Notes: generated by a model from the sequence alone, not told the origin. Shown: positions 1-14,200, numbered from the stretch's first letter. The stretch is DNA of 64,000 nucleotides from Sipunculus nudus (GCA_026874595.1 CM049306.1:10997019-11061018), one strand, 5' to 3'. A program made the numbers and translations.

Positions 1-1715
1 AGCTGTAATAAATTCATTTTGGACTAATTTCACATTAATGTACACACTAGACACAGTAGGAATCTAGATTAATATTATCAACTGCATCTTTGTCTATCAT
101 TAATTTCCATCATATGATCCCTAATGATTAGTAATGAATGATATGATTTACTTCTTTATCATTAAAATTGAACTGAAATATACCATAGGTGACAGCATGG
201 TGTTATTTGGAATACGTGACATTCTATCCATCGATACAAGATTCTTATATCATCAGTAACTGCAAGTTAATTTCCTGTTATTATAAACTAACAAATTCCT
301 TTTCTATTTTTCTTTAATTTTTTATTAAACACCAATAAAAATTGATTAATTTATTGTTTATTGTTATGTAGTTGGTTAAAACTACTAGATGAGTTGGGTT
401 GGACACCTGGATCAACTGTGGCTGGCCATAAGCTGCCTGGATTCCTGTGTATGCCTCGCCTCAAGCATGCATAATTTGCTGAAAGTTCAACAAGGTCAAC
501 ATACAGGTGACTCAAGAGGGGCTGGAGAGAGCCAAAGTCTGACAGGGCCTCATAAAAACATTAATAAAAGCTACAATTTTTGGCCAATTTCTTTCAGCTT
601 TCTAAACTTAAAAGCTGAAATCCTTATGTGTGCATGATATGAAAATTATATCAACAGTGCTCACAGGAAACAAACGTGCCATGGTCACAGTTGGGCAAAA
701 TTTAAGGTACTAATTTTATATTTATACTAATAACTTATAAAATATGAAAAATTCAGAACTAATTTTGGGTATTCATTTGAATCTTGATTAAATAATGTTA
801 CATCCCTGACAAAAAAATCTCTAGCTTCAGCAATGTCCTTGTTAAGGGAGTAAATATATTTCTTAATTTTTTACAAAGTGCATTATGTTTGGGCCCATAA
901 CTTAAAACAATTACGCAATACTGACATCATTCAGAGAATGAAAAATATGTATATTATTTATGATTTAAGTCAGATCAGTGGTTTTGATATTAGGCATTCT
1001 TGAAGTGTAACAATGGGTTTTTAATGGAAAAATGAAGTTTTTCATTAATATCTTGAAGGTATTAAGTCCTAGTGACCCAAACTCTTGGCATGGTAGGGGA
1101 TTTTGGAGACATCTAGCTGTATGCCGAATTTAAGGAACTAAGAGCTGAAGCTGGGGAGCTGAGCTCTTGCAAACTGCATAACACTAGCTTGATGTAAACA
1201 ATATGTTACATGGTGCTTGAAAACTTGAATAAAATCTACAGTTTTTGATCAACTGGTTTCAAATTTTTGGTGGTAACAGTTGAAAAGGTAACTTAAACAT
1301 GCTGTGAAAATTAAATCCACAGTACTTACAGGAAAAAAACATGCCATGGTCAAAGTTGGGCAAAATTTAAGGTACCAATATTTTATTTTTGTTAATATTT
1401 TAAAAAATTTAAAAGATTTTCATCTATTTTTTGGGTATACAATTTAATTTTGATTAATTAAAGTTATATGACGGGAAAAAAGGTCCATAGCTTTAACATG
1501 TTTTGTGTTAAGTGATCAAATATCTTTCCTGATTTTTTACAAAATGCATTATGTTTGGGTCCATAACTTTTTTAAATTATATAATACAGACATAATTTCT
1601 TGAATGTACATAGGAACTATATAGAGGAATATTTATGGTAAATATGACGAAAAACAGATGAGTGGTTTTGATATTAGCAAGTCCTGAAGTGTGAAAATAG
1701 GTTTTTAATAAACAA
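1..1715 (+). repeat. Family B repeat, truncated copy
   Basis: Aligns collinearly with 2386-4080 at an offset of about 2385 bp, with only scattered differences. Its 3' part and hairpin are missing; at 1716 a new family B 5' end starts directly. Continues left out of the window. No coding exon of EEA1 is seen here. Confidence 0.85.
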
Positions 1716-4324
1716 GGGACCTATGGGTCACGACGCTCAGCTGTTATATATGATAAAAATATATTATTTAGAAATGAGGCACATGCTGGTTTTGTGTGGT
1801 AATAAATATAAGCTGTATTATGAGTTGTTGTTGTTTAGCTTATGTTTGATTTTGATAGTACCTTTGGAGACAGGGAAGAGGATTGATTTCATTTATTTTA
1901 TTAACAAATGGAGTACTACTGTCACACAGATTTTGACTTGGCCATATAACTTATAAGCAGAACATATAATATAAGAGTTTAACTATTTATTAAAAAAATT
2001 ACAAATATTGTCCCAAATATAATTTTTATTAAAAATAATAAGAGAATCGTATGATTTTTTAAAATGAAATATAACTGATATGATTATTAAAATAATATTA
2101 AAGAATATATTCATGAATGCATTCATGAATACATTTTGAAAGTATTTGCACGAGTATTCATATACTTTCATTTTTACCTGAATTCCCATTCTTTATGCAA
2201 GAAATTTAATGGAGTACATAATCATATTCATATTTAAATACAATTACAAAGTATTCGCACCATGTCTGGTATTTATTCAGTTTTCACCAAACAATGATGT
2301 TGAGAATCCAGAATATACAAAATTCACACATTTAAATAATGATCATAAGTACCTGGTTTTATGGCTTTTATTTATATTAAAAAATAACTGTAAAAAATTC
2401 ATTCTGGACTTATTTCACATCAATGTACACACTAGACACAGTAGGAATCTAGATTAATATTATCAACTGCATCTTTGTCTAACATTAATTTCCTTCATAT
2501 AATCCCTAATGATTAGTAATGAATAATATGATTTACTTCTTTATCATTAAAATTAAACTGAAAATGCCATAGGTGACTGCATGGTGTTATTTGGAATATG
2601 TGACATTCTACCCATCGATACAAGATTCTTATATCATCAGTAACTGCAAGTTAATTTCCTGTTATTGTAAACTAACAAATTCCTTTTCTATTTTTCTTTA
2701 ATTTGTTATTAAAAACCAATAAAAATTTATGAATTTATTGTTTATTGTTATGTTGTTGGTTAAAACTACTAAATGAGTTGGGTTGGACACCTGGATCAAC
2801 TGTGGCTGGCCATAAGCTGCCTGGATTCTCGCCTCAAGCGTGCATAATTTGATGAAAGGTCAACAAGGTCAACATACAGGTGACTCAAGAGGGGCTGGAG
2901 AGAGCCAAAGTCTGACAGGGTCTCATAAAAAACATTAATAAAAGCAACAATATTTTGCCAATTTCTTTAAGCTTTCTAAACTAAAAAGCTGAAATCCTTA
3001 TGTGTGCATGATATGAAAATTATATCAACAGTGCTCACAGGAAACAAACGTGCCATGGTCACAGTTGGGCAAAATTTAAGGTACTAATTTTATATTTATA
3101 CTAATAACTTATAAAATATGAAAAATTCAGAACTAATTTTGGGTATTCAATTGAATCTTGATTAAATAATGTTACATCCCTGACAAAAAAATCTCTAGCT
3201 TCAGCAATGTCCTTGTTAAGGGAGTAAATATATTTCTTGATTTTTTACAAAGTGCATTATGTTTGGGCCCATAACTTAAAACAATTATGCAATACTGACA
3301 TCATTCTGGCATGTGCATAGCGAATGTATAGAAAAATATGTATATTATTTATGATTAAAGTCAGATCAGTGGTTTTGATATTAGGCAGTCTTAAAGTGTA
3401 ACAATGGGTTTTTAATGGAAAAATGAAGTTTTTCATTGATATCTCGAAGGAATTAAGTCCTAGTGACCAAATTCTTGGCATGGTAGGGGATTTTGGAGAA
3501 ATCTAACTGTTTGCCAAATTTAAGGAACTTAGAGCTGAAGCTCGGGAGCTGAGCTCTAGCAAACTGCATAACACTAGCAATATGTGACATGGTGCTTGAA
3601 AACTTGAATAAAATCTACAGTTTTTGATCAACTGGTTTCAAATTTTTGGTGTTAACAGTTGAAATGCTAACAAAAACATGCTGTGAAAATCAAATCCACA
3701 GCAGTTACAGCAAAAAAACGTGCCATGGTCAAAGTTGGGCAAAATTTTAGGTACCAATTTTTTATTTTTGCTAATATTTTAAAAAATTTAAAAGATTTTG
3801 ATCTAATTTTGGGTATACAATTTAATTTTGATTAATAAAAGTAATATTACTGAATAAAAAGTGCTTAGCTTTAACAAGTTTTGTGTTAAGTGATAAAATT
3901 TCTTTCCTGATTATTTACAAAATGCATTATGTTTGGGCCCATAACTTTTTTAAATTATATAATACAGACCTAATTTCTGGCATGTACATAGGAATTATAT
4001 AGAGGATTATTTATAGGTAATATGAGGAAAAACAGATGAGTGGTTTTGATATTAGGCAGTCCTGAAGTGTGAATATAGGTTTTTAATAAAAAATTGAGGT
4101 TTTTCCTTAATTTCTCAAAGGAATGAAGTCGCAAAGACCCAGTTTTTCGGCTTGGTAGGAGATCTTGGGGACATCTAACATTATGCTTAATTTTGGATTC
4201 CTAGGTCTTACGGTTTCAAAACGTGCCACATCTACGGACGGACGGACGGACGGACAGATGGACGGACGACAGACAATGGACCACGACTATAGCTCAGATG
4301 ACTTATAGTCAGCTGAGCTAAAAA
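1716..4324 (+). mobile_element. Family B non-autonomous element, full ends
   Basis: The 5' end reads GGGACCTATGGGTCACG followed by CTCAGCTG. The 3' end has a GACG/GACA microsatellite (~4232-4270) and then the hairpin 4291-4319 (12-bp stem, loop TTATA) followed by AAAAA. GCTCAGCTG near the 5' end and CAGCTGAGC at the 3' end are subterminal inverted repeats. Architecture matches pearl/DINE-1-like Helentron derivatives; that family name is inference. Confidence 0.65.
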
Positions 4325-6497
4325 CTGAAACTATAAGTTAAAATATTAGAATTGTTGCAAAAGTTGCAATCATCATATATCCAGAGTGTAGCTCATATTG
4401 GGTCATATTATGCATACACATATATTTCATTATTTTTAAATCATAAATGTTTAAACTGAATTTAAAAGAAAATAATGCCACAACATGGCATCTACAAGAA
4501 TATTCCTTGAATCACTATTAAAAAGTTTTGCACATTGGAGTTTTCAGTACCTGCTTAATTTTATTCACCAAAATAAAATAAAAGATTCAGTAAATTTGAT
4601 AAAATAAAACATCTTTTCAAAAAAAGTATACACACTGTTGGTTGAATGAGAAACAAACAATATCATTGTGCTAATTACTATCCAAGTTTTAATTAATTAC
4701 TGAAATTAATAGTCAATTTCACACCTGGTGAAGTTTTTACTCCTCTGAAGTAAGGAATTACTTATCTCATGAACATCCACATTTTCATAGCAATACACCA
4801 CTTTGTGGACACAATTAAATGTACACTTTAATCATTGTAACCCTGGTGGTACAATACAAAATCTAAAATGTAGCATAGCCTAGAATAAGAATGAATCACA
4901 TACAGAAAATAATAACATTCATCTAGTTTATGCACCATCTGGGGGGGGGGGGGGTGGGGGGGAGGGAGTGCAGAGCAGAGGAGAAGCCTGCTAGTAGTGG
5001 CCAAGCTGGGTCAAGGCAAGCTGCCTGGGGTGGGTTACATAATGCAAGTGAAGGCTGTACTACTATGTGGGCTAGATGTAAACAACACTTGACATGGTGT
5101 ATGAAAACATGAATAAAAGCTATTCTTTCCAATCAATTTCCTTGAAATTTCAGATTTTAAAAGATTAAATCCTTATGTATATATGCTGTGAAAATTAAAT
5201 CAACAGTGCCAAAGTTGGACAAAATTTAAGGTATTGATTTTTTATTTATGCTAATAACTTGTTTGCAAAATTCAGATCTAATTTTGGGTAAACAATTGAA
5301 TCTTGATTAAATAAAGTTATATTCCTGAAAAAAAGTCTCTAGGTTCAGCAATTCTCATGTGAGTAAATATATTTCCTGATTTTTTAACAAATTGCATTAT
5401 GTTTTGGCCCATAACTTCAAAATAATACCCAATACTAACCTAATTTTTGGTATGTAAATAGAAAATGTATAAAAGAATGTGAATCCTAAATACGATCAAA
5501 AACAGATCAGTGGTTTTGATATTAGGCAGCCCTGAAGTGTAACAATGGCTTTTTTTATGGAAAACAGAGTTTTTTTTCCTTAATATCTCGAAGTACTGAA
5601 CAAAGTCCTAATGACCCAATTTTCGGTATGGTAGGAGATTTTGGGGACATCTAAAATTATGTCAACAGCCTGGGGAGCATAGAGATGTGCACTGAATGAC
5701 CTACAGTCATCAAAGTGGACTGCTTGACAATGTAAGGGAATACAACAAGAGCCTCCAAAAAAATTCAATAACTAGCCTAATTTTGCAGCTTTTATTTTCA
5801 AATTTCAGATTTTAACAGATTAAATCCTTATGTATACATGGTGTGAAAATTAAATCCACAGTACTTACAGGAAAAAAACGTGCCATGGCCAAAGTTGGGC
5901 AAAATTTAAGGTACCAATTTTATATTTTTGCCAATATTTAAAAAAATTTAACAAATTTTGATCTAATTTTTGGTATACAATTAAATTTTGATTAATATAA
6001 GTTGTATTACTGGAAAAAAGTCCCTGCCTTTAACACTTTTGGTCTTAAGTGACCAAATATCTTCCTGATTTTTTTACAAAGTCCATTATGTTTGGGCCCA
6101 TAACTTTTTTAAATTATATAATACTGACTTAATATCTGGCATGTACATAGGAACTATATAGAGGAATATTTATGGTAAATATGAAGAAAACCAGATGAGT
6201 GGTTTTGATTTTAGGCAGTCCTGAAGTGTGAAAATAGATTTTTAATAAAAAATTGAGGTTTTTCCTTAATATCTCAGGGGAACGAAGTCCTATTGACCCA
6301 ATTTTTGGCATGGTAGGAGATTATGGGGACATCTAACTGTATGCCGAAATTCAGATTCATAGGTCCAACGGTGTCGAAACGTGCCAGTCTTACGGACGGA
6401 CATCCAGACGGACGGACAGACAGACAGACGGACGGACGACAGACAATGGACCATGACTATAGCTCAGATGGTGAACTATAATTCGGCTGATTTGACC
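4325..6497 (+). repeat. Family B repeat lacking a 5' end
   Basis: Nearly the same sequence as 46672-48842, including an odd shared block at 5650-5780. The 3' microsatellite (6394-6436) is intact but the hairpin is decayed (6463-6495). It starts right after the AAAAA of the previous element without a 5' palindrome. It contains a G-run at 4940-4962. Confidence 0.75.
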
Positions 6498-6589
6498 TTG
6501 TTGATCAAGGTAAAGTTCACCAGGTTTTTGAACTCTTCAGAGAACATGGCCAAAGCAACTTGTGTGTCAAATTAGAAGAAAAAATATGC

Positions 6590-7135
6590 TGTGCATCATA
6601 AGTAACAGAGTTCATAATTATCCTAAAATTCTGCAGGTCTGAAAAAGACTGATTACAATGACAGATGATGGGAGTGAAAACAATATGTCAAAATAATAAA
6701 CACATGAGGTTTCAGACGACTAGATGGAACCGGAGCTGAGAAACTGACACCTTGCTGTAATATGGCATACTAAAAAATATATGAAAAAAATGTGTGAAAA
6801 AAAACAAAAAATTACAGACAGCACCACCAGTCTTTAGGAACTGAAAAATCTTGCCATGATAAAAAAAACATTTGAGGTTTCAGGAAGCTGGATGAAACAA
6901 CAGATGAGAAACAAACACTTTGCTGTAATAAGGCAGTCTAAAAATATATAAAAAATGTGTGAAAAATTGAAAAAATACAAAGGCATCATCAGTCTTCGGG
7001 AACAGATAAAACTAGTCATGATCAATAAACATATGAGGTTTCAGGACACTAGATAAAACCACAGATAAGAACACACTCTTGGCTGTAATTTTGCAAGCTT
7101 AAAAAATATATGAAAAAAATGCGTGATAAAATTTA
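6590..7135 (+). repeat. ~163-bp tandem repeat
   Basis: Three to four diverged units; TTGCTGTAAT-type anchors recur near 6754, 6920 and 7080, each followed by an A-rich AAAATATAT block. Distantly like the family C core unit (CAGTCTTTAGGAACTG). Confidence 0.7.
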
Positions 7136-7196
7136 GATGAAATTATAAGATTCATCTTGTTTTTTGTACAGGTCTGTCAACAGAATGGAGTGGAGG

Positions 7197-7244
7197 GAAG
7201 GGGGGGGGGAGAGAGAGAGAGAGAGAGCGAGAGAAAGAGAGAAA
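7197..7244. repeat. (G)n and (GA)n low-complexity run
   Basis: A G-run followed by GAGAGAGA and GAAAGAGAG; simple sequence in EEA1 intron 39. Confidence 0.9.
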
Positions 7245-7369
7245 GGCTCTTTGTGTTAGTTGACCCAGCTCACCTAGACAGAGCCAGCTGGCAAGGAGTG
7301 AAGTGATTACATATGGGTCTGGTGAAGTGAGTGCTAGTTGCATACCACTGTTCTTGACTGGTCTGATGT

Positions 7370-7765
7370 AAACAGTATTTGACATGGAGCTTGATAACTT
7401 GAATAAAATCTACAGTTTTTGGGCAATTGGTTTCAACTTTCAGCTTTTAACAGATGAAATGCTTAAATCTGCATGCTGTGAAAATCAAATCTAGGCAGTT
7501 ACAGGGAAAAACAAGCCATGGTCAAATTTGGACAAATTCTTGAAGCATAACAATGCAAATTGAGGTTTTTATCTCATGTGAACAGAGTCCTAGTAACCCA
7601 GTTTTCCGTATTGTAGCAGATTTTGGGAACATCTGACTGTATGCCAAATTTTTTATTCGTGGGTCAAACAGTTTAAAACTTGCCCTGTTTGCAGATGAAT
7701 GACCGGATGCCCGGACGGACCAGATTTGACCAGATGACTTAAAATCAGCTGAGCTTATAAGGATT
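7370..7765 (+). repeat. Family B fragment with degenerate 3' end
   Basis: Shares the segment TTGAATAAAATCTACAGTTT and the final CAGATGACTTAAAATCAGCT-type hairpin with other family B copies, but is much shorter and its microsatellite is reduced to a few CGGACGGAC units. Confidence 0.6.
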
Positions 7766-8143
7766 AATGAAAGCACAACTTAACTGTGGTCTATGCTGTG
7801 CCAATAAACTATGATTGATGTGAAAAATACAGTAATCACAGACAAAGGTCACCAGACAAGGGTTTCTATTGTGGGATGTTCCCAAAACCATGTTCCCAGG
7901 TTCTTTTTTGACTGTACATTTGTGAATATTCCTTTATTATGGTCCATAAGCCAGGTCATGTGCTGGATCCAAACCAAATCTATTCAATTAATTCAATTAC
8001 TAAATCCCTGAATATTTCATGGGGTTTACGTTAATGATTGTGAGTTCTGTTGTACACACACACACACACAGAAACTGGGATGAACACATACCCCCCAGGA
8101 ACAGGCAACAAACAAAGAAGCGCACAAATGAACAGATACAGAC

Positions 8144-8242
8144 CTTTCTGATTGTGACAGAGAAGACTCTGCTACAGTTCATACAGTTGTGGACTTCTGA
8201 ATCACTCGCCCACTTTCTGTTCTGATTCTTATTGGTGATGAT
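8144..8242 (-). CDS. EEA1: EEA1 exon 39: start of FYVE domain (residues 1547-1579)
   Basis: Contains NRKWASDSEVHNCMNCSRVF then SVTIRK; human has NRKWAEDNEVQNCMACGKGF then SVTVRR (recalled). The FYVE WxxD motif (W-A-S-D) and the first zinc CxxC (C-M-N-C) are present. The exon ends just before the expected R(R/K)HHCRxCG signature, which binds PI3P and is not found in 1-8143, so the last exon lies beyond the window. Acceptor TTTCATCAG, donor GTCTGTATC, phase 0-0. Confidence 0.94.
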
Positions 8243-11200
8243 CTGATGAAAGAAGAGTAATTTTATGACACCTTGATCAAAACCAAACTGAAAAAGATTA
8301 TCCCAAGGATGAATAACTGAATTACTGTTGATATTGAAGAACTTCATATGAACTGCTTGTATGAAAACCCTTCCAACTCCAAATGCAATAAAATAAACAT
8401 AGCATATTTGAAACTGAATAAAATATTATATTACAATACTATATTATATTAGAATATTATATAGAATACAGTAAGTTCCTTTGTTTTGACATACATTTTC
8501 TAATATTCATAACAAGAGAGGGCAGCTCCCCCCAAATAAGTTCAATAACAAACAATTTGAGGGTGAAGCCATCTACAGCAACCACATTCAAGTCAATTAA
8601 CACTAGTTAATGAACAATCTTCTACAGGCTAATGTAATTGTATCCGCCAAAACAGAGTTTTGCGGATACTATGTTTTCAGCTGGCCGCCGCCGCCGCCGC
8701 CGCCGCGTAGGTGTCCGGAGAACTCCTCCGTAACCGCTGGGCGGAATTTTCCGAAACCCGGGATTATGTTTGGGTCACATGTGAACTGCTGCGCCCCGAT
8801 TTTGTTTTGACCTCTGACCTTTTCTTTGCCCTCTGCGTCTGTTTGTGCGTCTGTTTCCACACATAAACCCACATATCTCGGGAACCGTTTGACCGATCAG
8901 GAAAATTTTTTTGCACAAATGTAGCCCTCGGAGAGCTTTATAACATACACCCAAAATGGTGGCGCCACCTGCAACCATGTTTGCACAGTGTCCATCTGTT
9001 CGTCTGCCTTGGGTTAAAATCACTCATATCTCTGCAGTGACTTGACTAATTCACCTGAAATTGGGCATGCGTAAACATCCTGGATAGCTTTTCTGATTTT
9101 ATGACAGGTGGCGCCACCTACATTCACGTTTACGCTGCAGACATCCAAGCTCATATCTCAGGAACCGTTTGACCGATCAGGAAAATTCTTTTGCACAAAT
9201 GTAGCCCTTGGAGAGCTGTATAACATACACCAAAAATGGTGGCGCCACCTGCAACCATGTTTGCAGAGTGTCCATCTGTTCGTCTGCCTTGGGTTAAAAT
9301 CACTCATATCTCTGCAGTGACTTGACTAATTCACCTGAAATTGGGCATGCATATACATCCTGGATAGCTTTTCTGATTTTATGACAGGTGGCGTCACCTA
9401 CATTCACGTTTACGCTTCGGACATCAAAGCTCATATCTCGGGAACCGTTTGACCGATCAGGAAAATTCTTTTGCACAAATGTAGCCCTTGGAGAGCTTTA
9501 TAACATACACCAAAAATGGTGGCGCTACCTGCAACCATGTTTGCACAGTGTCCATCTGTTTGTCTGCCTTGGGTTAAAATCACTCATATCTCTGCAGTGA
9601 TTTGACTAATTCACCTGAAATTTGGCATGCGTATACATCCTGGATAGCTTTTCTGATTTTATGACAGGTGGCGCCACCTACATTCACGTTTACGCTGCAG
9701 ACATCCAAGCTCATATCTCAGGAACCATTTGACCGATCAGGAAAATTTTTTTGCACAAATGTAGCCCTTGGAGAGCTTTATAACATACACCGAAAATGGT
9801 GGCACCACCTGCAACCATGTTTGCACAGTGTCCATCTGTTCGTCTGCCTTGGGTTAAAATCACTCATATTTCTGCAGTGGTTTGACTAATTCACCTGAAA
9901 TTCGGCATGCTTATACATCCTGGATAGCTTTTCTGATTTTATGACAGGTGGCGCCACCTACAATCAAGTTTACGCTGCAGACATCCAAGCTCATATCTAG
10001 GGAACCGTTTGACCGATTGGGCCAAAATTTTGCATGTGTATAAATCTCACATAGCTCTTTATCATACGCAAAACTGGTGGCGCCACCTGCAGCCATGTTT
10101 GCACAGCTCCCATCTGTTTGTCTGCCATGGTATAAAATCACTCATATCTCGGCAGTGGTTTGACATATCTGCCTAAAATTTTGCAAGTTTATACATCCCC
10201 GACAGCTCTCTTGATTTTATGACAGGTGGCGCCACCTGCATTCTAGTTTATGCAGCAGATATCCAAGCTCATATCTTGGGAACCGTTTTACCGATTGGGC
10301 CAAAGTTTTGCATGTGTATAGAGCTTTCTGGATTTTTTGGTAGGTAGCGCAACCTACATACACAATTTGGCTGCAGACATCCATGCTAATATGCAACACT
10401 TCACCCGTTCCACTCTGATTTAGGCGGATACAAGTAGTCGCTTGTCGACTACCCGTATTCTAGTTCTTCATTGTATGTTTCTCAATTCCCCAATCCTTAC
10501 AAACGCCCGGCATTCCTACCTGAAGGGACTGGTTCTCTCTGCCGAGTTCATGGAGTGCTGCCTGTGCATCATCAAGTTTACGTCTCATATCAGCTGCCAT
10601 TTCTCGTAGTTTTTCACACTCTCCTTCACTGGCCAGACATCTGGGTCATCACACAAAGCATACAATAATATTTTAAACATTCATCTCTAAAATTTAGAGA
10701 ATACATCAACAATTAGAGCCTTCAGTTTATCTATACATGCATGTTTGGTGCTATCAGTGTTATCTTTCATTTTCTCCTACACCCATCTATTTAAATGAAT
10801 CACAATAAACAAGCAGAACTGTGCCATAGATGCTTCAGTCTCTGCAGTTTGACTTTCCACATCTGACTTGTGATGGCCAGGTTTTAGTGGGCACAAAAGA
10901 TGGCAGCACATGAACACTTCTGAAATGCTTGCAAAGAATGAATCAGTAAGCTCTGACAAGGGCCTGGAAATTAAACACAAAACCCAAGGGACCACAGAGT
11001 GGAGGCTGGTAAAACACATTTGAGTGACTTTGCTGCTTATTGTGAATTAAGGTAGGATTTCATTTGGATAAACACTTCATTTTAAAAGCCTATTGTAAGT
11101 TTTAGTCACCCTTTTAACATAGGCAAGATACATATCTGTCATTTACTGTGCTTTTTCTAAATAAAATTATGAATATTTGTGCTTCCTACAACAAAGATCT

Positions 11201-14200
11201 TTCTTGTTAATGCACTCAAGTACATTCAATAAACCATAGATCTTAAACCAAATAACAGTGACAAGATGACATTATCATGCACTGACCTTTCTAAAAGTGC
11301 TCTCCGTTCATCGTTGTTTGTTGAAAGTTTTGCCTCCAGCTCTGAAATATTTTAGGATGTTATTTTTTATGTAAATACTGTAAAATAATACTGGAATTAT
11401 GTATTAACTGAAATTTTATGCTGCTGAATTCTAAACTAAACACAATGTGAAGCTGAAAAGCATGCAGTTCAATGACACACTTAGATTTATACATTAATAT
11501 GTTCAGTATCAAATACAAGCTCCTACTGAGCATCAATGAAAGAGAGCTAACTGTCAATAAATTAGATCAGACTTGTGTGTAAAATTATGTACAGTCTAAT
11601 CACTTGTCTAGTGTATCCACATAACTATAAGTTAATAATCATAAAAAATTACAATGACTCAAACACTTTTTATCCTGAAACCTGGAAATTCTTAAAAGAT
11701 TCACACTGAATAATATACAGCCTAAGATAAAGTTAGGACACTTACATCAGTCTCTTTGATTTGAGATAAAGAGTGATATAAATGTTAAAAGGCTGAAAAC
11801 TATCTAAAAACTAAACTATGAATCTAATAAATAACTTACTTCATGCACTCAAGTGTGGTCTTCAGAGAGTTCCTTGACAATGGAAAGGACGCAAAGACGT
11901 CATCTCCTGTCGCCATAATTTACATTATTGCCTTCTACTTAAATAAGCTAACATATCAGCTTTTTTTACTTTGAGCTTCACAGCCTGGAGATTTGCTTAG
12001 AACATGACCCGGTTGTTCTTCTTAAGTTTCCATCAGACACTTACCCGGCTTCTATCCTAACAGTTCTTCAATAGTTTACTCAGACACTTACCTAGCTTCT
12101 GTCCCTGTAGTTCTTCACTAGATTTAGTTAGTTCCTGCATCTTGACTTGCATGGTAGTCAGATCCCCCCTCAGTGTAGTCAGATTCTCACTCAGCGCTGA
12201 CAGCTGCATCTCATGCCGAGCATCATTCTCCTCCTTATCATGTTGTATCTTTGTACGTGCATCTGTCTCCGAAGTCTACAAAATTGAAATAAACTGTTAT
12301 AATTTGTTATACCTCAGATCTGTGAAACAATATTTTGCCTGATTTATATTACAGAAATAACCCAGGCCTGTTGACTGCACAGTAAAACAAGTGACCCATG
12401 GGTCATGACGCTCAGCTGACTGGGAAGAGATTTGCCAAAGGAAATTTTATCATCTGAATGGTAGTATACACCCATTCAACTGAAGCATCAAACAGATTAA
12501 CCAACAGGCCAAGATTGTGACTGTATTTATATATCTCAAAAATAGAGAAAAAATGCATAAACTTTAAAAAAAATACAGGTGGTTCCACCAGTCTGCAGAA
12601 ACTGATGAAACACTCCATGATCAATATCCATACAAACAATTATGGTGATCTCTGCATTAGTTGTTCAGATACTTCAGCTTTTGTATCAAATTTTCCATTA
12701 TTCTGAGGGATACTTCGGAGTCCTATAGCTTGAAGAATATGGGTAACAGAGACCTAATTTCAGGTTTCCACAGATACTTTTCATGGGCCTCCTTGCATGA
12801 CAAGAATGAAGATTCTAGGTCCTGTTGTTACAATTTGTGCCACGTTAACAGATGACAGCATCCTTAAAGGTCTCAAAAATAGAGAAAAAAATTCGTAAAA
12901 AAACCCGAACAAATAAAGGTGGTGCCACCAGTCTGCAGAAACTGATGAAACACTCCATGATCAATATCCATAAACCAATTATGGTGATCTCTGCATTAGT
13001 TGTTCAGATACTTCAGCTTTTGTATCAATTTTTCCATTATTCTGAGCTGTACTTTGGAGTGCCATAGCTCAAAGGATATGGGTAACAGAGACCTAATTTC
13101 AGGTTTCCATGGAGACTTTTCATGGGTCTCCCTGTATATCAAGAATGAAAATTCCAGGTCCAGTTGTTACGATTTGTACCCTGTTGACAGATAACTACAT
13201 CCTTAAAGGTCTCAAAATAGAGAGAAAAAAATTGTAAAAATTTGAAAAAATACAGGTGGTACCACCAAAAAATCATGACCATCAGTTAGTTATTGAGATG
13301 TTGCAGTTTGTTTTTATCAAATTTTCCATTATTCTGGGGGGTAATTGGGAGCCCCACAGCTCAAAGGATATGGTTAACAGAGACCTTATTTCAGGTTTCC
13401 ATGGAGACTTTTCATAGGTCTCTCACTATGTGAGGAATGAAGATTCTAGGTCCAGTCTTTACAATTTGTGCCCTGTTGACAGATGTTAACATTTTTGAAG
13501 GTCTCAAAAATAGAGAAAACAAATCGAAAAAAATCGAAAAATACAGGTGGCGCCACCAGTCTGTAGGAACTGATGAAACTTCTCATGATCAAAATGTGTG
13601 CAAAAAATCATGACCACCAAAGATGTAGTTAATGAGACATTGAAGTTTTTGTATGAAATTTTTTAATATTCTGGGGGGTACTTTGGGGCCCCAAAGCTCG
13701 AAGGATATTGGTAACAGAGACCTAATTTCTGGTTTCCAAGGAGATTTTTCATGGACCTCTCAGAATGTAAAGTTACAAGATTCTAGGTCCAGTGGTTACG
13801 ATTTATGCTAGGTTAATGGACAGACAGACTGACAGACGGACGGCACGACAGACAGACGAAGGACAAAGAGTGATCGCTATAGCTCAGATGACTTACAGTC
13901 AGCTGAGCTAAAAAGTCCATCACTGCTGATACATTGATTTTCAGGCTATTACATCACAACATTGGGACAGTACACTGTTAAGAGGTATACTTATGCACCT
14001 CCTGAAGACAAACTAGACTTGACTCGTGAGCAGTATACAAATAACAACCTACCAGTTTATCCTGAAGCTGTAGATTTTCTTCTTTCAAGATGGCCTGTGA
14101 CTGAATTGCAGTGTTCTGGTTCTCCTCCAGATGGCGCTGAAGCTGTTCAGAAAACAAGGAATCTAGGTAAAATCATAACAACAGAACAATTGTGCCAAAG

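Larger units (their letters stand above)
8643..10463 (+). mobile_element. Non-autonomous Helitron with 280-bp internal tandem repeats
   Basis: Starts with TC after an A (A|TCCGCC) and ends CTAG followed by T, the Helitron signature. GTATCCGCC at the left end is matched by GGCGGATAC at 10423-10431, forming subterminal inverted repeats. A hairpin GTAGTCG-CTTGT-CGACTAC (10434-10452) lies 7 nt before CTAG. The left end is itself a hairpin around 8641-8668. Inside are about five units of 280 bp. It has no coding capacity; it sits in EEA1 intron 38. Confidence 0.75.

Noticed and set aside
4923-5132. Pro- or Gly-rich frames around the G-run
   Set aside because: They are translation of a homopolymer run inside a family B repeat.
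9108-9889. Three look-alike open frames of about 70 codons spaced 280 bp, suggesting a repeat protein
   Set aside because: The 280-bp period is not a multiple of three, so the frames cannot join, and they lie in the non-coding core of a Helitron.
8828-10390. CRISPR-like array
   Set aside because: Repeats are contiguous 280-bp units without spacers, in an animal genome.
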